Positions 17,689-29,577 of a DNA stretch of 64,000 nt are shown piece after piece. Location of the stretch: NCBI RefSeq assembly GCF_028331445.1, contig NZ_JAQMHX010000003.1, forward strand, positions 372,001-436,000, in the 5' to 3' direction. The notes below the pieces were generated by a model. That model saw only the letters and a program-made list of their open reading frames with translations. It made no database searches and was not told the origin of the DNA. This DNA is from Candidatus Phyllobacterium onerii (GTDB lineage Bacteria; Pseudomonadota; Alphaproteobacteria; Rhizobiales; Rhizobiaceae). The first letter of the stretch is position 1, and the number at the start of each line of letters is the position of its first letter. The position numbers and the translations under genes were made by a program.

Positions 17689-18420
17689 ATGACATCGAAA
17701 TTTCTGAGCCTGGCCTTTGCGACAACCGCAATGATGGCAGTGCCGTTCGCCGCATTGGCCGACGAAACACCGCGACCACGCATTGCCGTTACTGGCGAGG
17801 GCCAAGCAGCATTAGCGCCGGACATGGCCCTTGTTTCAATGGTGGTACTGCAGGAGAAGCCCACCGCGCGCGAAGCGCTGACGGCTAACAATGAAGCCAT
17901 GGCCAAGGTTCTCGACGCAATGAAGAAGGCAGGCATCGCGGAACGCGACCTGCAGACGTCAGGCTTCAATATCGAGCCTCGTTATGTCTACCCGGACAAC
18001 AAGGACAATACACAACCGCCGGAAGCACCGAAGATTGTCGGCTACGCTGTTTCCAATTCATTGACTGTACGCGTGCGTGATCTGAAGAAGGTTGGCGACA
18101 TTCTCGATCAGTCCGTGACGCTCGGCGTCAATCAGGGTGGCAACCTCATCTTCACCAATGATAAACCCGAGGCAATTGTTGAAGAAGCCCGCAAGAACGC
18201 CGTTGCAAATGCAATGGCCAAGGCGAAGACCCTGACGGAAGCTGCAGGTGTTGGTCTCGGCAAGGTGCTCGAGATCAGCGAGCAGTCCTACAGCCCTCGC
18301 CCGATGCCGATGGGCCAAGCCAAGATGATGGCGGCCGCACCCGCGGATTCAGTTCCTGTTGCTGCGGGTGAAAACACCTACAATGTGAATGTCAACGTCA
18401 CGTTCGAATTGAAGAATTGA
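17689..18420 (+). CDS. SIMPL-domain periplasmic protein, BP26/Omp28 homologue
   Basis: A 243-aa exported protein with an N-terminal signal peptide (cleavage near AALA-DE) and a SIMPL (DUF541) domain. Blocks such as [44 protein letters not shown] and VTLGVNQGG match Brucella BP26/Omp28, an immunodominant periplasmic protein that forms a channel-like ring. Function in the cell is unsettled. It is monocistronic and ends at a strong terminator. Confidence 0.92.
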   Translation: MTSKFLSLAFATTAMMAVPFAALADETPRPRIAVTGEGQAALAPDMALVSMVVLQEKPTAREALTANNEAMAKVLDAMKKAGIAERDLQTSGFNIEPRYVYPDNKDNTQPPEAPKIVGYAVSNSLTVRVRDLKKVGDILDQSVTLGVNQGGNLIFTNDKPEAIVEEARKNAVANAMAKAKTLTEAAGVGLGKVLEISEQSYSPRPMPMGQAKMMAAAPADSVPVAAGENTYNVNVNVTFELKN

Positions 18421-18441
18421 CCTGATCAATTCTTGGAAATG

Positions 18442-18469
18442 AAAAAGGGTGCCAGTCGGCACCCTTTTT
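18442..18469. terminator. Bidirectional rho-independent terminator
   Basis: AAAAAGGGTGCC and GGCACCCTTTTT form a perfect 12-bp stem with a 4-nt loop; A and T runs on either side let it work both ways. It ends the BP26-like gene and possibly anything from the right. Confidence 0.9.
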
Positions 18470-18529
18470 GTTTCTTGTGGCAGAAAACAGCGTCAGATGA
18501 TCGCCGCAGTAGACTTTCGAGACGGGCTA

Positions 18530-18871
18530 TTAGCGGATGATCGGGCAGCCAGGTGCACGGGCAAACACAACGGCAGTGCGTAGACCCCGCTTCCATCCAG
18601 TTACACGAACAACGTTGCGATTAGCGACAACCCGTGGGTTGCGGATCCCCATGCGGCTTGCCTTGCTGGCAGCCTGACCCGGAGTGCAAACACGATTTGG
18701 GCGATGGCCATAGCGATATTGGACATCGACGAGTGGCGCGGAAGTTGTTCCATGCTGGACCACGATCGGTGATGCAAAGGCTGGTGCCGCGAACGATGTG
18801 TTTGCGCCGAGGATGGCACCGATGCTGATTGCAGCACCGACTGCAAGCAACTTGAGTGAAAGACTAGCCAT
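18530..18871 (-). CDS. Small secreted basic protein
   Basis: A 113-aa protein with a clear signal peptide (MASLSLKLLAVGAAISIGAI, ending about AAPAFA) and a basic mature part with two cysteines (RVCTPGQAAS, APGCPIIR) that could form one disulfide. The family is not recognised beyond similar small exported proteins of rhizobia. The start at 18871 has AGGAGA upstream; a longer frame to 18925 lacks a site. Confidence 0.7.
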   Translation of the reverse strand: MASLSLKLLAVGAAISIGAILGANTSFAAPAFASPIVVQHGTTSAPLVDVQYRYGHRPNRVCTPGQAASKASRMGIRNPRVVANRNVVRVTGWKRGLRTAVVFARAPGCPIIR

Positions 18872-19014
18872 ATGAGCGTTCTCCTGTTTGATTGTCCGGG
18901 AATTGGGGGAAGTGTTTTCAGACATTCTGAAAACCGGACAGGCGCCCTTTGTTTCACAGACGATCTGAACAAATCCTCAACGCCTCATTCACGCCGCGTT
19001 CACTTGCAAACCGT

Positions 19015-19470
19015 TCAGGAAGGCAATTCCTCCTGCATCATATGATCAAAATAATCTTCATCCCCTTTCATTTCGTGATCGAACGCGGTGATCTTGCCGC
19101 GCACTGAGATCCCGGCTTCATGGACTGTTTCGGGGTTCCCTGAAACAAGCGGATGCCACCAATAAAGATCCTTGCCCTCATCGATCAGACGGTAACCACA
19201 CGTCTCCGGCAACCAATCGACTGTCCGGACGATCTCCGGTGTCAGGAATACACAATCCGGCACCTTTTTCTTGCGATGTGTATAGTCTGAACACTGGCAC
19301 GTACCGGCGTCCAGCAAGGTGCAAGCCACTGTTGTGAAATAGATTTCTTCTGTGTCCTCGTCTTCCAGCTTGTGCAGACAGCAGCGCCCGCAGCCATCGC
19401 ACAGGCTCTCCCATTGCGAGCGGTTCAGCTCATCCAGAGTCTTCGTTTTCCAGAACGGTTCTTGAGGCAT
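19015..19470 (-). CDS. YcgN/UPF0260-family cysteine-cluster protein
   Basis: About 151 aa. It has the cysteine-cluster motif [18 protein letters not shown] followed by [14 protein letters not shown] and the block LPETCGYRL, typical of UPF0260 (YcgN), whose role is unknown; the cysteines may bind a metal. Family proteins usually begin just before PFWKTKTLD, so I favour the ATG at 19470. In-frame ATG 19485 and GTG 19506 are possible; none has a good ribosome site. Confidence 0.88.
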   Translation of the reverse strand: MPQEPFWKTKTLDELNRSQWESLCDGCGRCCLHKLEDEDTEEIYFTTVACTLLDAGTCQCSDYTHRKKKVPDCVFLTPEIVRTVDWLPETCGYRLIDEGKDLYWWHPLVSGNPETVHEAGISVRGKITAFDHEMKGDEDYFDHMMQEELPS

Positions 19471-19683
19471 GCGGCTCAAATACATCCCGGACGCCGCCGC
19501 GTCCACGTTTTAAACATGAACGCGGGATGAACAGCGTCTTCACTTGAGATACAGGCTGCCCCTGCAATCCTTCACCCCATTGCTAATCGGGATCGCACCC
19601 GACAAACGGTTGCCCACAAACGGGAACAAGGTTGCGATCACAAACATTTGACGTGTTTCAACGACAAGAAACGCGAGACAGGG

Positions 19684-21723
19684 ATGAACATGAAACGGAC
19701 AGCACTCTTTTTTGCATCGACGGCGATTCTCTTTTCTTCGCCAGTGGCAATGGCAGAACAAGCCCCAATCAACCGCCCCTTCATCTCCTCAAACAGCAAT
19801 GTACCCTCGCAAATGTTGGCGCAGGCGGAACAGACCGCGCCTCAGGCGGAAGAACCTGTTGAGGAGCTGAAGAAGCACAAGGGCGGCGACCACCAGGCAG
19901 AAGAAGCAAAGAAACGTGCCGCTGATGAAACAGAAGCCGCAGCGAAGGAACAGCGGAAGGCCGAAGAGCAGGCGAAACATCAGGCCGATCAAGCCGCCAA
20001 GGCTGCCGAAAAGGAAAATGAACAGAAGGCCGAAGAGGCAAAGCGCGCTGCAAATGCGGAAGCTGACAAAGCAGCCAAGCAACAGAACGCGATAGAAGAA
20101 GAAGCCAAACAGAAAGCCGCGCAGGAAGCCAAGTCTGCAAAAGCCGCCGAAAAGGAAGCGGCGCAGGAGGCCGAAAAAGCGAGAAAGGCTACCGAAGCCG
20201 AATCCAATAAAGCTGCCAAGCAGCAAAAAGCCGTAGAAGAGGAAGCGCGAAAGAAGGCAGCGGCAGAGTCCGATGCCGCAAAGGCGGCCGAGAAGCAAAC
20301 CGCCAAGGAGGCAGAAAAGGTCAAGAAGGCGACCGAGCAGGAAGCGGACAAGGCTGCTGAAGCGCAAAAGGCCGCCGAGGAAGAAGCTCGCAAGAAGACT
20401 GATAGCGCCCAGAAGGCGGCGGACAAGCAAACAGACAAAGCTGCCGAGGCCGCAAAGAAGGCAACTGATAAGGCTGCCAAGGAAACGCCGGTAACTCCTG
20501 CACCCGACGCGCCCGCTACCGCAGAACAGCCTTCTCAGCCTGCAGAGCCGACCACCAAGGAAGCCAAGCCTGTCGACCCAGCCACCGGCAAAGCCGCGCA
20601 GCAGGAAACCTTACCGGAAAACGCTGCTCCAGCACTCGACAGCGCCAAACGGCCATCTGCTGGTGGAGTCCCCGATAAAGCAAAGCAGGGGCAAGCAGCC
20701 GAAGCACCTGCGGATCAAAAACCCGTTGCCGGGCAGCCGGCGGTCGCAGTGGCTCCGCCGAAGAACGATGCGGATGTTCAACAGGAGCTTGCTCCCGTCA
20801 AGATCGAGCCCGTCCTCACTGAAAAGGGTACCCGCACCAAAGACCGCAGGCCTGATGAGCGTCCAGGCGATGTACAGGTAGTGAAGAAATTCGGAGACCG
20901 GACCGTCGTCAATATCGACAATAACGTCTACGTCGAGAGCTCCGACCGGCCGCGCATGTCACGCGACTCGAAGGACGTCTATTACGAAGACCTGCCTCGT
21001 AACCGTACGAGAGAAACCATCGTGCGTGACAATGGCGTGCAGATTGTCACGATCCGCAATCGCTATGGCGATGTGATCCGGCGCTCACGTGTCATGCCGG
21101 ACGGCCACGAGATTGTGTTGACATACACGCCCGACTACGACCGCGAGGAGCGTCAGGAATGGCGTGATCCAGGTGATGACCTGCCACCGCTCGCACTCAA
21201 TATTCCGGTTCGCGATTATATTCTGGACGCGGAAGAGGCGCCTCAGGAAGAGGTGTACGATTTCTTCGAGCAGCCGCCGGTCGAACGGGTTGAACGCATC
21301 TATTCGATCGACGAAGTCAAGCGCTCGGCACGCATCCGCGACAAGGTTCGCCGCGTCGATCTCGATACGATCACCTTCCAGTTCGGCTCCGCGGATGTCG
21401 GCGAGGACCAGATCAGCCACATTGAAAGCGTTGCAAAGGCAATGGCGCAAATCCTCAAGAAGAACCCGGCCGAGACCTTCCTGATCGAGGGCCACACCGA
21501 CGCCGTCGGGTCCGACCAGGCAAACCTTGTCCTTTCGGACAGGCGGGCGGAATCCGTGGCCCAGGCGCTCACCAATGTTTTCGATATCCCGCCGGAAAAC
21601 ATGGCTACCCAGGGCTATGGCGAGCAATATCTGAAGATCAAAGCCGACGGCCCGGAACAGGAGAACCGCCGCGTCGCCATTCGCCGCATTACACCGCTGG
21701 TTGCCCCGGTAGCCAGCAACTGA
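19684..21723 (+). CDS. OmpA-family envelope protein with long Ala/Lys/Glu repeat region
   Basis: A 679-aa exported protein. The signal peptide ends near VAMA-EQ. A highly charged Ala/Lys/Glu-rich segment of about 200 residues, probably a long helix or coiled coil, includes three 47-residue tandem repeats. A Pro/Ala-rich linker, a basic/acidic middle part and a C-terminal OmpA peptidoglycan-binding domain follow (FLIEGHTDAVGSDQANLVLS, DRRAESVAQAL, QGYGEQY). It probably spans the periplasm and grips peptidoglycan. The ATG at 19684 leads straight into the signal peptide; a frame start at 19648 would add a charged 12-residue extension. A terminator follows. Confidence 0.88.
   Translation: MNMKRTALFFASTAILFSSPVAMAEQAPINRPFISSNSNVPSQMLAQAEQTAPQAEEPVEELKKHKGGDHQAEEAKKRAADETEAAAKEQRKAEEQAKHQADQAAKAAEKENEQKAEEAKRAANAEADKAAKQQNAIEEEAKQKAAQEAKSAKAAEKEAAQEAEKARKATEAESNKAAKQQKAVEEEARKKAAAESDAAKAAEKQTAKEAEKVKKATEQEADKAAEAQKAAEEEARKKTDSAQKAADKQTDKAAEAAKKATDKAAKETPVTPAPDAPATAEQPSQPAEPTTKEAKPVDPATGKAAQQETLPENAAPALDSAKRPSAGGVPDKAKQGQAAEAPADQKPVAGQPAVAVAPPKNDADVQQELAPVKIEPVLTEKGTRTKDRRPDERPGDVQVVKKFGDRTVVNIDNNVYVESSDRPRMSRDSKDVYYEDLPRNRTRETIVRDNGVQIVTIRNRYGDVIRRSRVMPDGHEIVLTYTPDYDREERQEWRDPGDDLPPLALNIPVRDYILDAEEAPQEEVYDFFEQPPVERVERIYSIDEVKRSARIRDKVRRVDLDTITFQFGSADVGEDQISHIESVAKAMAQILKKNPAETFLIEGHTDAVGSDQANLVLSDRRAESVAQALTNVFDIPPENMATQGYGEQYLKIKADGPEQENRRVAIRRITPLVAPVASN
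19999..20421 (+). repeat. Three tandem 141-bp (47-residue) repeats in the OmpA-family gene
   Basis: Copies at 19999-20139, 20140-20280 and 20281-20421, each beginning KAAEK. They share positions such as EAEKxxKAT, DKAAKQQ and EEEARKKA. Spacing is exactly 141 bp with no indel, so length change by recombination is plausible. Confidence 0.85.
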
Positions 21724-21740
21724 TACCGGCCCTCCAACGA

Positions 21741-21769
21741 AAAACCCGGACTTTGATCCGGGTTTTTTG
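21741..21769 (+). terminator. Rho-independent terminator after the OmpA-family gene
   Basis: AACCCGGA / TCCGGGTT stem (21743-21764), 6-nt loop, then TTTT. It begins 18 bp after the stop codon. Confidence 0.88.
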
Positions 21770-21845
21770 TGTTAAATCCTTGAGTTCGGGTATGTTGTCG
21801 CTATTTGTTGAGCTGAGCCCGATTGTTCAACCGGACCCTTATTTT

Positions 21846-22370
21846 ATGAAACGTCTCGAAATCTTCGTCGAAAACATCATCCTCGCCTCGCGCTGGCTCC
21901 TGGTCGTCTTCTACCTTGGCCTTGCCGCAGCGCTTGCAATCTATGCTTTCTCTTTCGCCGGCAAGCTGGTGGACTTCGTATCCAAGGTCACCACCCTCAA
22001 TGAAACCGATACTATCCTCAAAATGCTCAGCCTGATCGATGCAGCGCTGGTCGCCAGCCTCGTCGTCATGGTCATCATTTCAGGCTATGAGAATTTCGTC
22101 AGCCGCTTCGATCAAGCCGATGAGGTTCACTGGCTTGGAACGATCGATGCAGGATCGCTCAAGATCAAGGTGGCATCGACCATTGTCGCCATATCGTCGA
22201 TCCATTTGCTGCAGGTCTTTCTGAACCTGACCCAGTTCAGTACCGAACAGCTGACATGGTTCACCGTGATCCACCTCGCCTTCGTGTTCTCGGCGCTGTT
22301 TCTCGCCTATATCGACAAGCTGATGGTGAAGGACAAGGGCGACAAGAAGGCCGAAGAGCCGTCGCTCTGA
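21846..22370 (+). CDS. UPF0114/TIGR00645 (YqhA-like) membrane protein
   Basis: A 174-aa integral membrane protein with four predicted helices, starting MKRLEIFVENIILASRWLL. The blocks SLIDAALVASLVVMVIISGYENFVSR and VASTIVAISSIHLLQVFL are typical of UPF0114, of unknown function. The ATG at 21846 matches the family start; the longer frame to 21753 would run through the preceding terminator. Confidence 0.9.
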   Translation: MKRLEIFVENIILASRWLLVVFYLGLAAALAIYAFSFAGKLVDFVSKVTTLNETDTILKMLSLIDAALVASLVVMVIISGYENFVSRFDQADEVHWLGTIDAGSLKIKVASTIVAISSIHLLQVFLNLTQFSTEQLTWFTVIHLAFVFSALFLAYIDKLMVKDKGDKKAEEPSL

Positions 22371-22384
22371 ACGAACTGCACAAC

Positions 22385-22413
22385 AAAAAGCCCGGCACTT
22401 GGCCGGGCTTTTT
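22385..22413. terminator. Shared bidirectional terminator of the UPF0114 gene and rpoD
   Basis: AAAAAGCCCGGC (22385-22396) pairs with GCCGGGCTTTTT (22402-22413). It lies between convergent stop codons at 22370 and 22435 and has T runs on both strands. Confidence 0.9.
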
Positions 22414-22434
22414 GTTTGTCGTGACTTCAGAATA

Positions 22435-24462
<2,028 letters not shown>

Positions 24463-24777
24463 ATTCTATATCTCCAAGCGGTGTTCGCTTTGTTCCCCTG
24501 ATGGGCGCTTTGTTTTATGCATGAAAACAACGAGCGCGGCAGCGCACCGGTTCCCCTACATCATCAAGGTATAAATGATCGACTAGCCGAAATCCTGTTA
24601 ATGGCGGATTAACCTTGTTATTCCGTCACGCTACATATCTGCCGAATTTGCCGGTTTTTTCGCTTTACCCGCAAACATCAACGAAATATCTTTAATTCGC
24701 GCACTCTGATTCCGTCATTATTGACCCACGTCAACCCCGACTCAACTGATTCGTAGGAAAAAAGCGAATCAATTCGG
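24463..24777 (-). other. dnaG-rpoD intergenic region, probable rpoD promoter region
   Basis: A 315-bp AT-rich stretch with no ORF of note. As rpoD usually has its own promoter or promoters, these should lie here, but I cannot assign -35/-10 elements with confidence. Confidence 0.45.
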
Positions 24778-26733
24778 TCAAAACCCCTTGCCCGATCGCC
24801 CTGACGGTATTCCGAACCCTTCGATCAGCGCTTCAGTTGCCTGCGCATTGCGAATATCGTTTTGAATATCGAGGAGCCGGTTAAGGTTTTCATCGGTGGC
24901 TTCGCTCGCCAAGGCGGTTTCAGCTACTTTCAGCTCTTTATGTAGTGTGCTTGCGCGTTGATGCAAGTGAATCGCCTGCTTTAGCGCCTCCAAAGCGTCT
25001 TCTTCTGCCGCTTCCGCCGTCGCGGTCCACATGCGCGCACGCCGCGTCAATGCTTCCAGCGCTTCAATCAAGGCGCCATGATGGGTATCAACCATCGCCT
25101 TGCGCATCTCTGTCCCGTTGGCGACATGATGCTCGGCCATCGCGTTGAGCATGGCCGCATGAAAGCGCTTGAGGTCCGGGTGGCTGAATTCAAGCCGCAC
25201 CACGGCTTCGAAATCCTCCTCGATCAACCGCGGGTGATTGAACAACGTCATCAGGATAGCGGTCTCGCGCAAGGGAGGCGCTGCCGATGTGGTCTTGACC
25301 AAAACGGAACGCGCCAGACTGTCCGAAACCGCAAAACGGCCAGTGGCTGCGCCCCTGCCCCGTTGGCCGTAACCATTCTGCTGGCCGAAACTGTTCTGGT
25401 TGTTGCCGCGTGGATTATTGTTGCTGCGCTGGTTCGAACCGAAGAACTGCTGGATACGCTCACGCACATCCTGCGCATAGTGACGCCGTACGTTTTCATC
25501 ACCGATCAACGCCGTCATCTGTTTGAGCCGCGCTTCAAGTTCGGCGCGCCGCTCCGGCGTGTCGAAGACGCCGCTCGCCGTTTCGCGCGTCCACAGCATG
25601 TCGGCAAGGGGTCGTGCATCGTCGAGCACACCCTGGAAAGCTTGCGGGCCGGAACTTTTGACCAGATCGTCAGGGTCCTTACCTTCGGGCAGCACGGCAA
25701 AACGTAAGGAGAAGCCGGGCTTCAACACGGGCAGAGCCAGATCGATCGCGCGGTGCGCAGCCTTGATGCCCGCATTATCGCCATCAAAACAAAGTATGGG
25801 CTCCGGCGACATCCGCCAGAGGAGATCGAGCTGATCTTCCGTCAATGCGGTCCCCAGCGGCGCGACAGCCTGGGTGAAGCCGGCCTGCGCCAAGGCAATC
25901 ACATCCATATAGCCTTCAACGGCAATGACGGCCTTTGCCGGTTGGCCAGCCTGCGGTTGCGCCGCCTTTCTGGCACGCAGGGCGTTAAAAAGAATTTTAC
26001 CCTTGTGGAAGAGTTCGGTCTCGTTGGAATTCATGTATTTCGCGATGGCATTGGGTGCCAGCGCCCGCCCGCCAAAGGCAATGATACGGCCTCGCAAGTC
26101 CTCGATCGGAAACATGATGCGATCACGGAAACGATCAAACGACACCGGCTTGTCATCGCCATAGACCACCAGCCCACAGGCCTCGATCTGCTCCTTGGTG
26201 GCACTCTTCGATGCCAGGTGTTCCTTCAGGGCGTTGCGGCTCTCGGGCGCATAACCCAGACGATAGGAATGCTGCGTCGAGGCGCTCAGGCCCCGCTCTC
26301 GCAGATAAGCACGGGCCTTTGCTCCGCCCGCCGCTTGCAGCTGTTCCTCGAAAAACTTGGTCGCCATCTCCATGACGTCATAAAGCGTGGCACGTTTCGC
26401 CTCGCGTATTTCCATTTCGGCGTCACGCGCAGGCATCGGCACGCCGGCCATATCTGCAACACGCTGCACGGCCTCGGGGAAACTCAACCCTTCGAGCTCG
26501 GTTAAAAAACGGAAATGATCGCCGGTAACGCCGCAGCCGAAACAATGATAACGGCCCTTGCGATCCTCGCAGTGGAAACTCGGCGACTTTTCGCCATGAA
26601 ACGGGCAGCAAGCCCAGAAATCACCCTTCGGCGCGTTGGTCTTTTTCCGGTCGAACGAAACGCGCGTCCCGATCACACTAGAGATCGGTACACGCTCCCT
26701 GATCTCATCGAGAAAGGACGGCGGAAATCGCAT
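24778..26733 (-). CDS. dnaG: DNA primase DnaG
   Basis: A 651-aa primase that makes RNA primers at the replication fork. The N-terminal CHC2 zinc finger has CCPFHGEKSPSF and RYHCFGCG. The catalytic core has the YMNSNETELFHKGKILF block, and the TOPRIM domain includes VIAVEGYMDVIALAQAG and ILCFDGDNAG. A Asn/Gly/Gln-rich linker near 445-475 leads to the DnaB-binding C-terminal domain. The order dnaG-rpoD is conserved in proteobacteria. Confidence 0.98.
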   Translation of the reverse strand: MRFPPSFLDEIRERVPISSVIGTRVSFDRKKTNAPKGDFWACCPFHGEKSPSFHCEDRKGRYHCFGCGVTGDHFRFLTELEGLSFPEAVQRVADMAGVPMPARDAEMEIREAKRATLYDVMEMATKFFEEQLQAAGGAKARAYLRERGLSASTQHSYRLGYAPESRNALKEHLASKSATKEQIEACGLVVYGDDKPVSFDRFRDRIMFPIEDLRGRIIAFGGRALAPNAIAKYMNSNETELFHKGKILFNALRARKAAQPQAGQPAKAVIAVEGYMDVIALAQAGFTQAVAPLGTALTEDQLDLLWRMSPEPILCFDGDNAGIKAAHRAIDLALPVLKPGFSLRFAVLPEGKDPDDLVKSSGPQAFQGVLDDARPLADMLWTRETASGVFDTPERRAELEARLKQMTALIGDENVRRHYAQDVRERIQQFFGSNQRSNNNPRGNNQNSFGQQNGYGQRGRGAATGRFAVSDSLARSVLVKTTSAAPPLRETAILMTLFNHPRLIEEDFEAVVRLEFSHPDLKRFHAAMLNAMAEHHVANGTEMRKAMVDTHHGALIEALEALTRRARMWTATAEAAEEDALEALKQAIHLHQRASTLHKELKVAETALASEATDENLNRLLDIQNDIRNAQATEALIEGFGIPSGRSGKGF

Positions 26734-27095
26734 GCGGCTCTTCGTTCTTCAAATTGGCGCTTCGGAAAGTCAGTTTGACGGCCTGAAACTCCATCTATCA
26801 GGCTTGAACCATACTGCATTAAATAAGAACGCGACGGAAGTCCGCAAGCACGTCATCCCCCGTTCATCGCGTCGAATCGCTTCTCGACGGACTCTAAACT
26901 TTTACAAGCCGGCAAACGATAAGCGACCGATACAAAACTGTCATAAAATTGTTACAATGCGCCAAAAGCGACACATTTTTTCTTAGCCGGAACATAATTT
27001 TTTCCCTTTTTGATTGATATGTTATCTTAATAAATCGCAACTAAAATCGTATAGTTGCATTACCGTGTTTTCCGTACTCGACAGGATCATAACAA
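26734..27095. other. Divergent intergenic region between dnaG and the Na/Pi cotransporter gene
   Basis: 362 bp between divergent genes. The right half (about 26920-27060) is strongly AT-rich and should carry the promoter of the cotransporter gene; dnaG's promoter should be in the left part. I see no clear repeat, hairpin or small gene. Confidence 0.5.
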
Positions 27096-28766
27096 GTGAA
27101 CGGTTCCGCAATTTTGTTGCATCTGGCAGGCGCAGTGGCGCTCTTGCTGTGGGCGACACGCATGGTTCGCACCGGCGTCGAGCGCGCCTATGGCGAGCGA
27201 ATGCGCCAAAGCTTGCGCGGCGTACTGCACAATCCTGTTCTCGCAGTCCTTTGGGGACTGATGCTTTCCATCGCGCTGCAAAGCTCCACGGCGGTGAGTC
27301 TTCTGGTCGGCTCCTTCGTGGGATCAGGCTTTGTCAGCGGCATTGCCGGGCTCATGGCCGTGAGAGGCGCCGAGGTTGGATCAGCGCTCGTCGTCAAGAT
27401 CCTGAGCTTCGACCTGACATTGCTGGTACCACTCTGTCTGGTGGCAGGGACCGTTATCTTCATGTCGACCGAACGAAGCAGCTGGCGGCAAGTGGGCCGT
27501 ATCCTCGTCGGCATCGGCCTTCTCGTGCTTTCGCTCGAAATGACCGGCCAGGCAACAGAACCTTTGCGCAACAGTGAATTGCTGCCGGTGATTGTCGGCT
27601 ATCTGAATACCGATCCCGTCACCGCGTTCCTGATTGCAGCGCTGATGACATGGCTGTTCCACTCCAGCATCGCCGCCGTACTGCTGCTGGTGACGTTTGC
27701 CTCTCGTGGCCTCATCCAGCCCGAACTCGGCATCGTGATGATTTTTGGTGTGAACCTGGGCTCCTCCTTCATCGCACCGCTTTTGACCCGCAATGCCGCC
27801 CCGCAGACGCGTATCGTGCCGATGGGCAATCTGCTGATGCGCGGAGCCGGTTCAGTGGTCATCCTGATCCTTTATCTGACGTTCAAACCATCTGTGGCCT
27901 TCCTCGGCTCCGCACCGGCTGATCAGGTCATCAATGGCCACATCCTCTTCAACATCATCATCCTGCTTGCTGGCGTTCCGCTTTCCGCGCTTGTTCTTAG
28001 GGTTACCAAGGCTGTCGTCGCGCTCAATGTCCCGGTCGAACAACCAAAATCGCTTGATCAAGCGGAACTCAGCGCATTGGACGAAAGCGTTCTTGATACC
28101 CCAAGCCTTGCGCTCGCCAACGCCACCCGCGAGACCGTCCGCGTGTGCGAGACAGTGGAGATCATGCTGCGCGGGATCATCGGGCTCTACGAGAACCCCG
28201 TTCAGGAGCGTATCGACGAATTGTCCGCCCTTGATGACAAGGTCGACCGCAAGCACGCGGCCATCAAACTCTACCTTGCCAAGCTGACGACCAAGCCTCT
28301 GAGCGACTTTGAAGTTGCACGCGCTCGGGAATTGCTGGGTGCCTGCGTGAAGCTGGAACAGGTCGGCGACATCATCGTCCGCAATATGCTGGCGCTGGTG
28401 CAGAAGAAAATGGACCGGAAACTCAAATTCACCGACGAAGGCTGGCTAGAACTCAGCAACTTCCACGCCAAGGTGCTTACCAACGCGCGTATGGCGTTCA
28501 ATGTTCTCGTCTCACGTGATCGCGAAACGGCCCATCAACTGGTGCTTGAAAAAGACCACTTGCGCGACCTTGAAAAGCAGAGCAGCGAGCGGCATTTCCG
28601 CCGCCTTCGTGAAGGAACGACACGAAGCGTCGAGACGAGCTCGATTCACCTCGACACGATCCGCGATCTGAAACAGGTCAATTCGCTGCTGGCAGCCATG
28701 GCGTATCCCGTTCTCGAAGAACAGGGCCTTTTGAACACCACACGTTTGCGCGCTTTGCACAGCTGA
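27096..28766 (+). CDS. Na/Pi cotransporter family protein with PhoU-like domain
   Basis: A 556-aa NptA/YjbB-type membrane protein for phosphate movement coupled to sodium. Paired inverted membrane repeats contain the QSSTAVSLLVGSFVGSG and HSSIAAVLLLVTFASRG motifs (QSS and HSS sodium/phosphate sites). From about 340 a cytoplasmic PhoU-like helical domain follows (ELLGACVKLEQVGDIIVRNM). The start is GTG at 27096 after AGGATCATAACAA. No pst genes adjoin. Confidence 0.92.
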   Translation: MNGSAILLHLAGAVALLLWATRMVRTGVERAYGERMRQSLRGVLHNPVLAVLWGLMLSIALQSSTAVSLLVGSFVGSGFVSGIAGLMAVRGAEVGSALVVKILSFDLTLLVPLCLVAGTVIFMSTERSSWRQVGRILVGIGLLVLSLEMTGQATEPLRNSELLPVIVGYLNTDPVTAFLIAALMTWLFHSSIAAVLLLVTFASRGLIQPELGIVMIFGVNLGSSFIAPLLTRNAAPQTRIVPMGNLLMRGAGSVVILILYLTFKPSVAFLGSAPADQVINGHILFNIIILLAGVPLSALVLRVTKAVVALNVPVEQPKSLDQAELSALDESVLDTPSLALANATRETVRVCETVEIMLRGIIGLYENPVQERIDELSALDDKVDRKHAAIKLYLAKLTTKPLSDFEVARARELLGACVKLEQVGDIIVRNMLALVQKKMDRKLKFTDEGWLELSNFHAKVLTNARMAFNVLVSRDRETAHQLVLEKDHLRDLEKQSSERHFRRLREGTTRSVETSSIHLDTIRDLKQVNSLLAAMAYPVLEEQGLLNTTRLRALHS

Positions 28767-28838
28767 CCGTTTATGGCGTCGAGCCATCGGCGCTATCTAA
28801 AACGAAGGCCATTTCACTTGTGCCAGCGTATTTCGTGT

Positions 28839-29003
28839 TCAATAATCGCGATGAATGTGATTGTTGGACCCAATAAAGGCGCCCATGGCGGTGCCGATCA
28901 GTAGTCCAAGAAGTACATTGCCCATGATTGCTTCGCCAACACCCGCGCCAACTGATAATCCAGCAAGCATTCCAATAATGGTAGACCAAGTTTGTTCTTT
29001 CAT
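28839..29003 (-). CDS. Small glycine-rich membrane protein (54 aa)
   Basis: A 54-aa protein, MKEQTWSTIIGMLAGLSVGA at the start, with two hydrophobic stretches rich in small residues (glycine-zipper-like, GLLIGTAMGAFIGS). GGAGG lies 7 nt before the ATG at 29003. It resembles short glycine-zipper membrane proteins, but I cannot name a family. Confidence 0.65.
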   Translation of the reverse strand: MKEQTWSTIIGMLAGLSVGAGVGEAIMGNVLLGLLIGTAMGAFIGSNNHIHRDY

Positions 29004-29090
29004 TTTAGCCTCCGTTTTTATTATCGATGAACGCGGCAAAGTCATTCGAGTTCCAGCGGAGCACTGGACTACACATCAACAAAACGGGAA

Positions 29091-29573
29091 ATGCGCGTGA
29101 TGATTTCGCTAAGACCGATGCGTGCCGATGAATACTCGGCTTATCTGGATTATTTCATTCCTGACTACGCGGCGGAAATAGCAGCCAATTACCACCTTTC
29201 ACCTGTCGAATCCCGTTTACAAGCCTTGCGGGAAATTGATGAGGATCTGCCGCAGGGTGTAGAAACGTCGGGCCAGGTGCTGCTGTGTATAATCGACAGC
29301 ATTTCAGTTGACGACAGTTTAGTCGGGTATTTCTGGTACCGGCCGGATATCCCGGCACGTTCGATCCACATAAGCGATTTCCATATTTTCGCCGCGCATC
29401 AGGGAAAAGGCTACGGCAAGGAGGCCTTGGCCGCTCTGGAATTGGGACTGTCCAAAACGGGGTTCACGCAAATCAAGTTGCGCGTGGCTGAAGACAACAA
29501 ACGGGCAAAACATGTCTATGATGTTTCTGGATTTCGCGTGACAGGCGTCAATATGAGCAAAGCGATCGGATAA
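29091..29573 (+). CDS. GNAT-family N-acetyltransferase
   Basis: About 160 aa with a C-terminal GNAT fold; the acetyl-CoA loop is HQGKGYGKEALAALE and the last strand reads LRVAEDNKRAKHVYDVSGF. The substrate is unknown. ATG 29100 has a better spaced GGGA site than 29091, so the protein may be 3 residues shorter. It is 4 bp from the next gene and probably cotranscribed with it. Confidence 0.88.
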   Translation: MRVMISLRPMRADEYSAYLDYFIPDYAAEIAANYHLSPVESRLQALREIDEDLPQGVETSGQVLLCIIDSISVDDSLVGYFWYRPDIPARSIHISDFHIFAAHQGKGYGKEALAALELGLSKTGFTQIKLRVAEDNKRAKHVYDVSGFRVTGVNMSKAIG

Positions 29574-29577
29574 CAGA

